Assembly: GCA_041739295.1 (NCBI GenBank) | Contig: JBGSOE010000423.1 | Coordinates: forward strand, 1-7,742 | Direction: 5' to 3' | Source: JAHJQQ01 sp041739295 | GTDB taxonomy: Bacteria; Pseudomonadota; Gammaproteobacteria; Thiohalobacterales; Thiohalobacteraceae | DNA length: 7,742 nucleotides | Part shown: positions 6,707 to 7,742 of the stretch, one piece after another | How positions within the stretch are numbered: the first letter of the stretch is position 1 | How the letters are laid out: each line of letters begins with the position of its first letter | Notes under the pieces: model-generated | Told to the model about the DNA's origin: nothing | Databases searched by the model: none | Seen by the model: only the letters and a program-made list of their open reading frames with translations | Program-made: the position numbers and the translations under genes

Positions 6707-7327
6707 TCAAGTGTTTGATGCCAGCAAGCTGGCGAGTAAATCCGCATGGCGCTGGGCCTGGGGAGCCAGACGCTGGCGCTGGGAGCGCACGATGGCGATC
6801 AATTCATCCTGAGCGGTCTGGAAATCATCGTTGATGATGAGGTATTCGTACTCATCATAATGGGCGCTTTCACTGACCGCGCCCTGCATACGCCGGGCGA
6901 TAATCTCATCGCTGTCCTGGCCACGGCCTCTCAATCGGGCCTCCAAGGCAGCCCGCGACGGCGGCAAGATGAAAATGCTGACCACCCCCGGCCAGGCTGC
7001 GCGCACCTGGCGCGCGCCCTGCCAATCGATATCCAGAAATACGTCCTGTCCGGCCGCCAACTGCGCCGCAACCGACACACGCGCCGTACCGTAGTAGTTA
7101 TCAAAGACGCGGGCGTGTTCCAGAAAATCGCCTGCGGCAATCATCGCCTCGAATTTCTCTTTATCAATAAAGTGGTAATCGCGCCCGTCCTGTTCGCCGG
7201 GCCGCATAGCGCGAGTCGTATGCGAAACCGAAAACGCCAGCCCACTCAGACGCTCCATCATGGCCCGCACCAGACTGGTCTTGCCGGCCCCGGAGGGGGC
7301 AGAAACGATAAAGAGGTTACCGTGCAT
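6707..7327 (-). CDS. gmk: Guanylate kinase Gmk
   Basis: Cytosolic nucleotide kinase that phosphorylates GMP (and dGMP) to GDP with ATP, feeding GTP and (p)ppGpp pools. The 206-aa protein matches the family length (E. coli 207). It shows the P-loop APSGAGKTS at 10-18, the GMP-binding segment SHTTRAMRPGEQDGRDYHF at 35-53, Glu70 in FLEHARVFDNYYGT, DIDWQGARQV at 99-108, the lid arginines in RLRGRGQDSDEIIARR, and NDDF at 166-169. The start is the ATG at 7327; AAGGA lies upstream but with a long spacer of about 11 nt. It is the first gene of the minus-strand cluster, diverging from an hsdM-like gene. In many relatives yicC lies on this side; it is not seen here. Confidence 0.97.
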   Translation of the reverse strand: MHGNLFIVSAPSGAGKTSLVRAMMERLSGLAFSVSHTTRAMRPGEQDGRDYHFIDKEKFEAMIAAGDFLEHARVFDNYYGTARVSVAAQLAAGQDVFLDIDWQGARQVRAAWPGVVSIFILPPSRAALEARLRGRGQDSDEIIARRMQGAVSESAHYDEYEYLIINDDFQTAQDELIAIVRSQRQRLAPQAQRHADLLASLLASNT

Positions 7328-7476
7328 CGCGGGCTGATTCCTTATTCGACGTTCTGGACCTGAACGCTAATTTATTCATTAAGTTACAGATATATATAAA
7401 AATTCAGCCGGGTCATTCTGAACCAGCTACACACCCAGCCACACATTTGGGCGCTCTGCAGGGCTACTTCAACCTC

Positions 7477-7521
7477 GCCCCTCATCAGATTATGCAAGGC
7501 ATAGTAACGATAATCAGGGGC
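7477..7521. repeat. Inverted repeat in the gmk/hsdM divergent region
   Basis: GCCCCT (7477-7482) and GATTAT (7488-7493) are mirrored by ATAATC (7510-7515) and AGGGGC (7516-7521). This gives 12 paired bases with a one-sided 5-nt bulge (CATCA) and a 16-base loop. It lies in the 320-bp gene-free region 7328-7647 and could be an operator, a leader hairpin of gmk, or a remnant repeat. Nothing here assigns it to a known riboswitch or regulator. Confidence 0.35.
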
Positions 7522-7590
7522 AGGTAAAGCAGGGTTGCAGCCTATCTCGCACACACGAGGCTATTTTATATGGTAGCGAACCTTAATTGG

Positions 7591-7618
7591 TTGTTAAGCT
7601 CCCGCCTTTATCCATAAC
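7591..7618 (+). promoter_or_regulatory. Candidate sigma-70 promoter for the hsdM-like gene
   Basis: TTGTTA (7591-7596) and CATAAC (7613-7618) lie 16 bp apart, each matching four of six consensus positions, and end about 30 bp before the ATG. CTTAA (7582-7586) and TTAAG (7594-7598) form a short inverted repeat over the -35 box. This is weak pattern-level evidence only. Confidence 0.25.
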
Positions 7619-7647
7619 CCCACAATAAACAAAATAAGTCGAGAACC

Positions 7648-7742
7648 ATGCACTGGATCGCCCCCTCCGAAAAAGACACAGACGCCGCCGCGCTGGAAAA
7701 ACGCCTGTGGGACGCCGCCGACCAGTTCCGCGCCAACTCCGG
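7648..7742 (+). CDS. hsdM: Type I restriction-modification methyltransferase subunit HsdM, 5' fragment
   Basis: Only the first 31 codons are in the window, and the frame is open to the edge. The translation MHWIAPSEKDTDAAALEKRL followed by WDAADQFRANS matches the conserved N terminus of type I N6-adenine methyltransferase subunits (typically LEKRLWDAADQLRANSGL...). That part is the start of the HsdM helical N-terminal domain; the catalytic NPPF motif would lie well outside the window. The full system would methylate adenines in a bipartite site and, with HsdS and HsdR, cleave unmodified DNA. It is divergent from gmk. A weak GAGAA precedes the ATG. The call rests on a short but distinctive stretch. 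Confidence 0.82.
   Translation, partial: MHWIAPSEKDTDAAALEKRLWDAADQFRANS

Noticed and set aside
7389..7425. sigma-70 promoter for gmk (TTCAGA with TATATA on the minus strand)
   Set aside because: Only about four of six matches in each box and an 18-bp spacer in an AT-rich run; too weak to list as a feature.
7539..7562. Hairpin AGCCT/AGGCT or CTCG/CGAG before TATTTTAT as a terminator
   Set aside because: The two short stems are mutually exclusive, each is only 4-5 bp, and no gene ends just upstream.

Overview
The window looks like chromosomal DNA from a gammaproteobacterium. It carries the conserved block gmk, rpoZ, spoT, ridA, recG and then ubiC, all on the minus strand and so transcribed from right to left. 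Three things point to this group: a chorismate lyase for ubiquinone synthesis, a SpoT-type bifunctional alarmone enzyme, and a gammaproteobacterial omega subunit. The combination spoT-ridA-recG differs from E. coli, where trmH lies between spoT and recG. I cannot name a genus.

Layout from right to left. Positions 7648-7742 hold the first 31 codons of a plus-strand gene that reads as a type I restriction-modification methyltransferase subunit (HsdM). It runs off the window. A gene-free divergent region of about 320 bp (7328-7647) separates it from gmk (guanylate kinase, 6707-7327). Next come rpoZ (omega, 6310-6657), a 281-bp spacer with a hairpin just after rpoZ and a second palindrome, spoT (3842-6028), a 225-bp spacer mostly filled by a palindromic MITE-like element, ridA (3230-3616, GTG start), recG (1047-3143), a structured 260-bp spacer with REP-like hairpins, ubiC (169-759 or 786), and a REPIN-like paired palindrome at the left edge (1-136).

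Functionally, gmk makes GDP from GMP. SpoT makes and degrades (p)ppGpp from guanine nucleotides. Omega forms part of a ppGpp-binding site on RNA polymerase. The right half is therefore a guanine-nucleotide and stringent-response cluster. RidA removes reactive enamine/imine by-products of amino-acid metabolism, RecG remodels stalled replication forks and recombination intermediates, and UbiC begins ubiquinone synthesis.

The protein-coding genes are ordinary. The unusual part is the spacers. At least three, and probably four, unrelated-looking palindromic elements sit between consecutive genes of a core cluster: a GGGGACAGA-type pair, a GTCGGA-type set, a MITE with nested inverted repeats, and an AAGGAACCTCTGATT-type palindrome. 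The right edge also passes straight into a restriction-modification locus. I found no tRNA, rRNA, CRISPR array or transposase gene. Two start codons matter for annotation: ridA starts at a GTG after a strong AGGAG, and recG at an ATG after AAGGA. Both are downstream of the longest-ORF starts.
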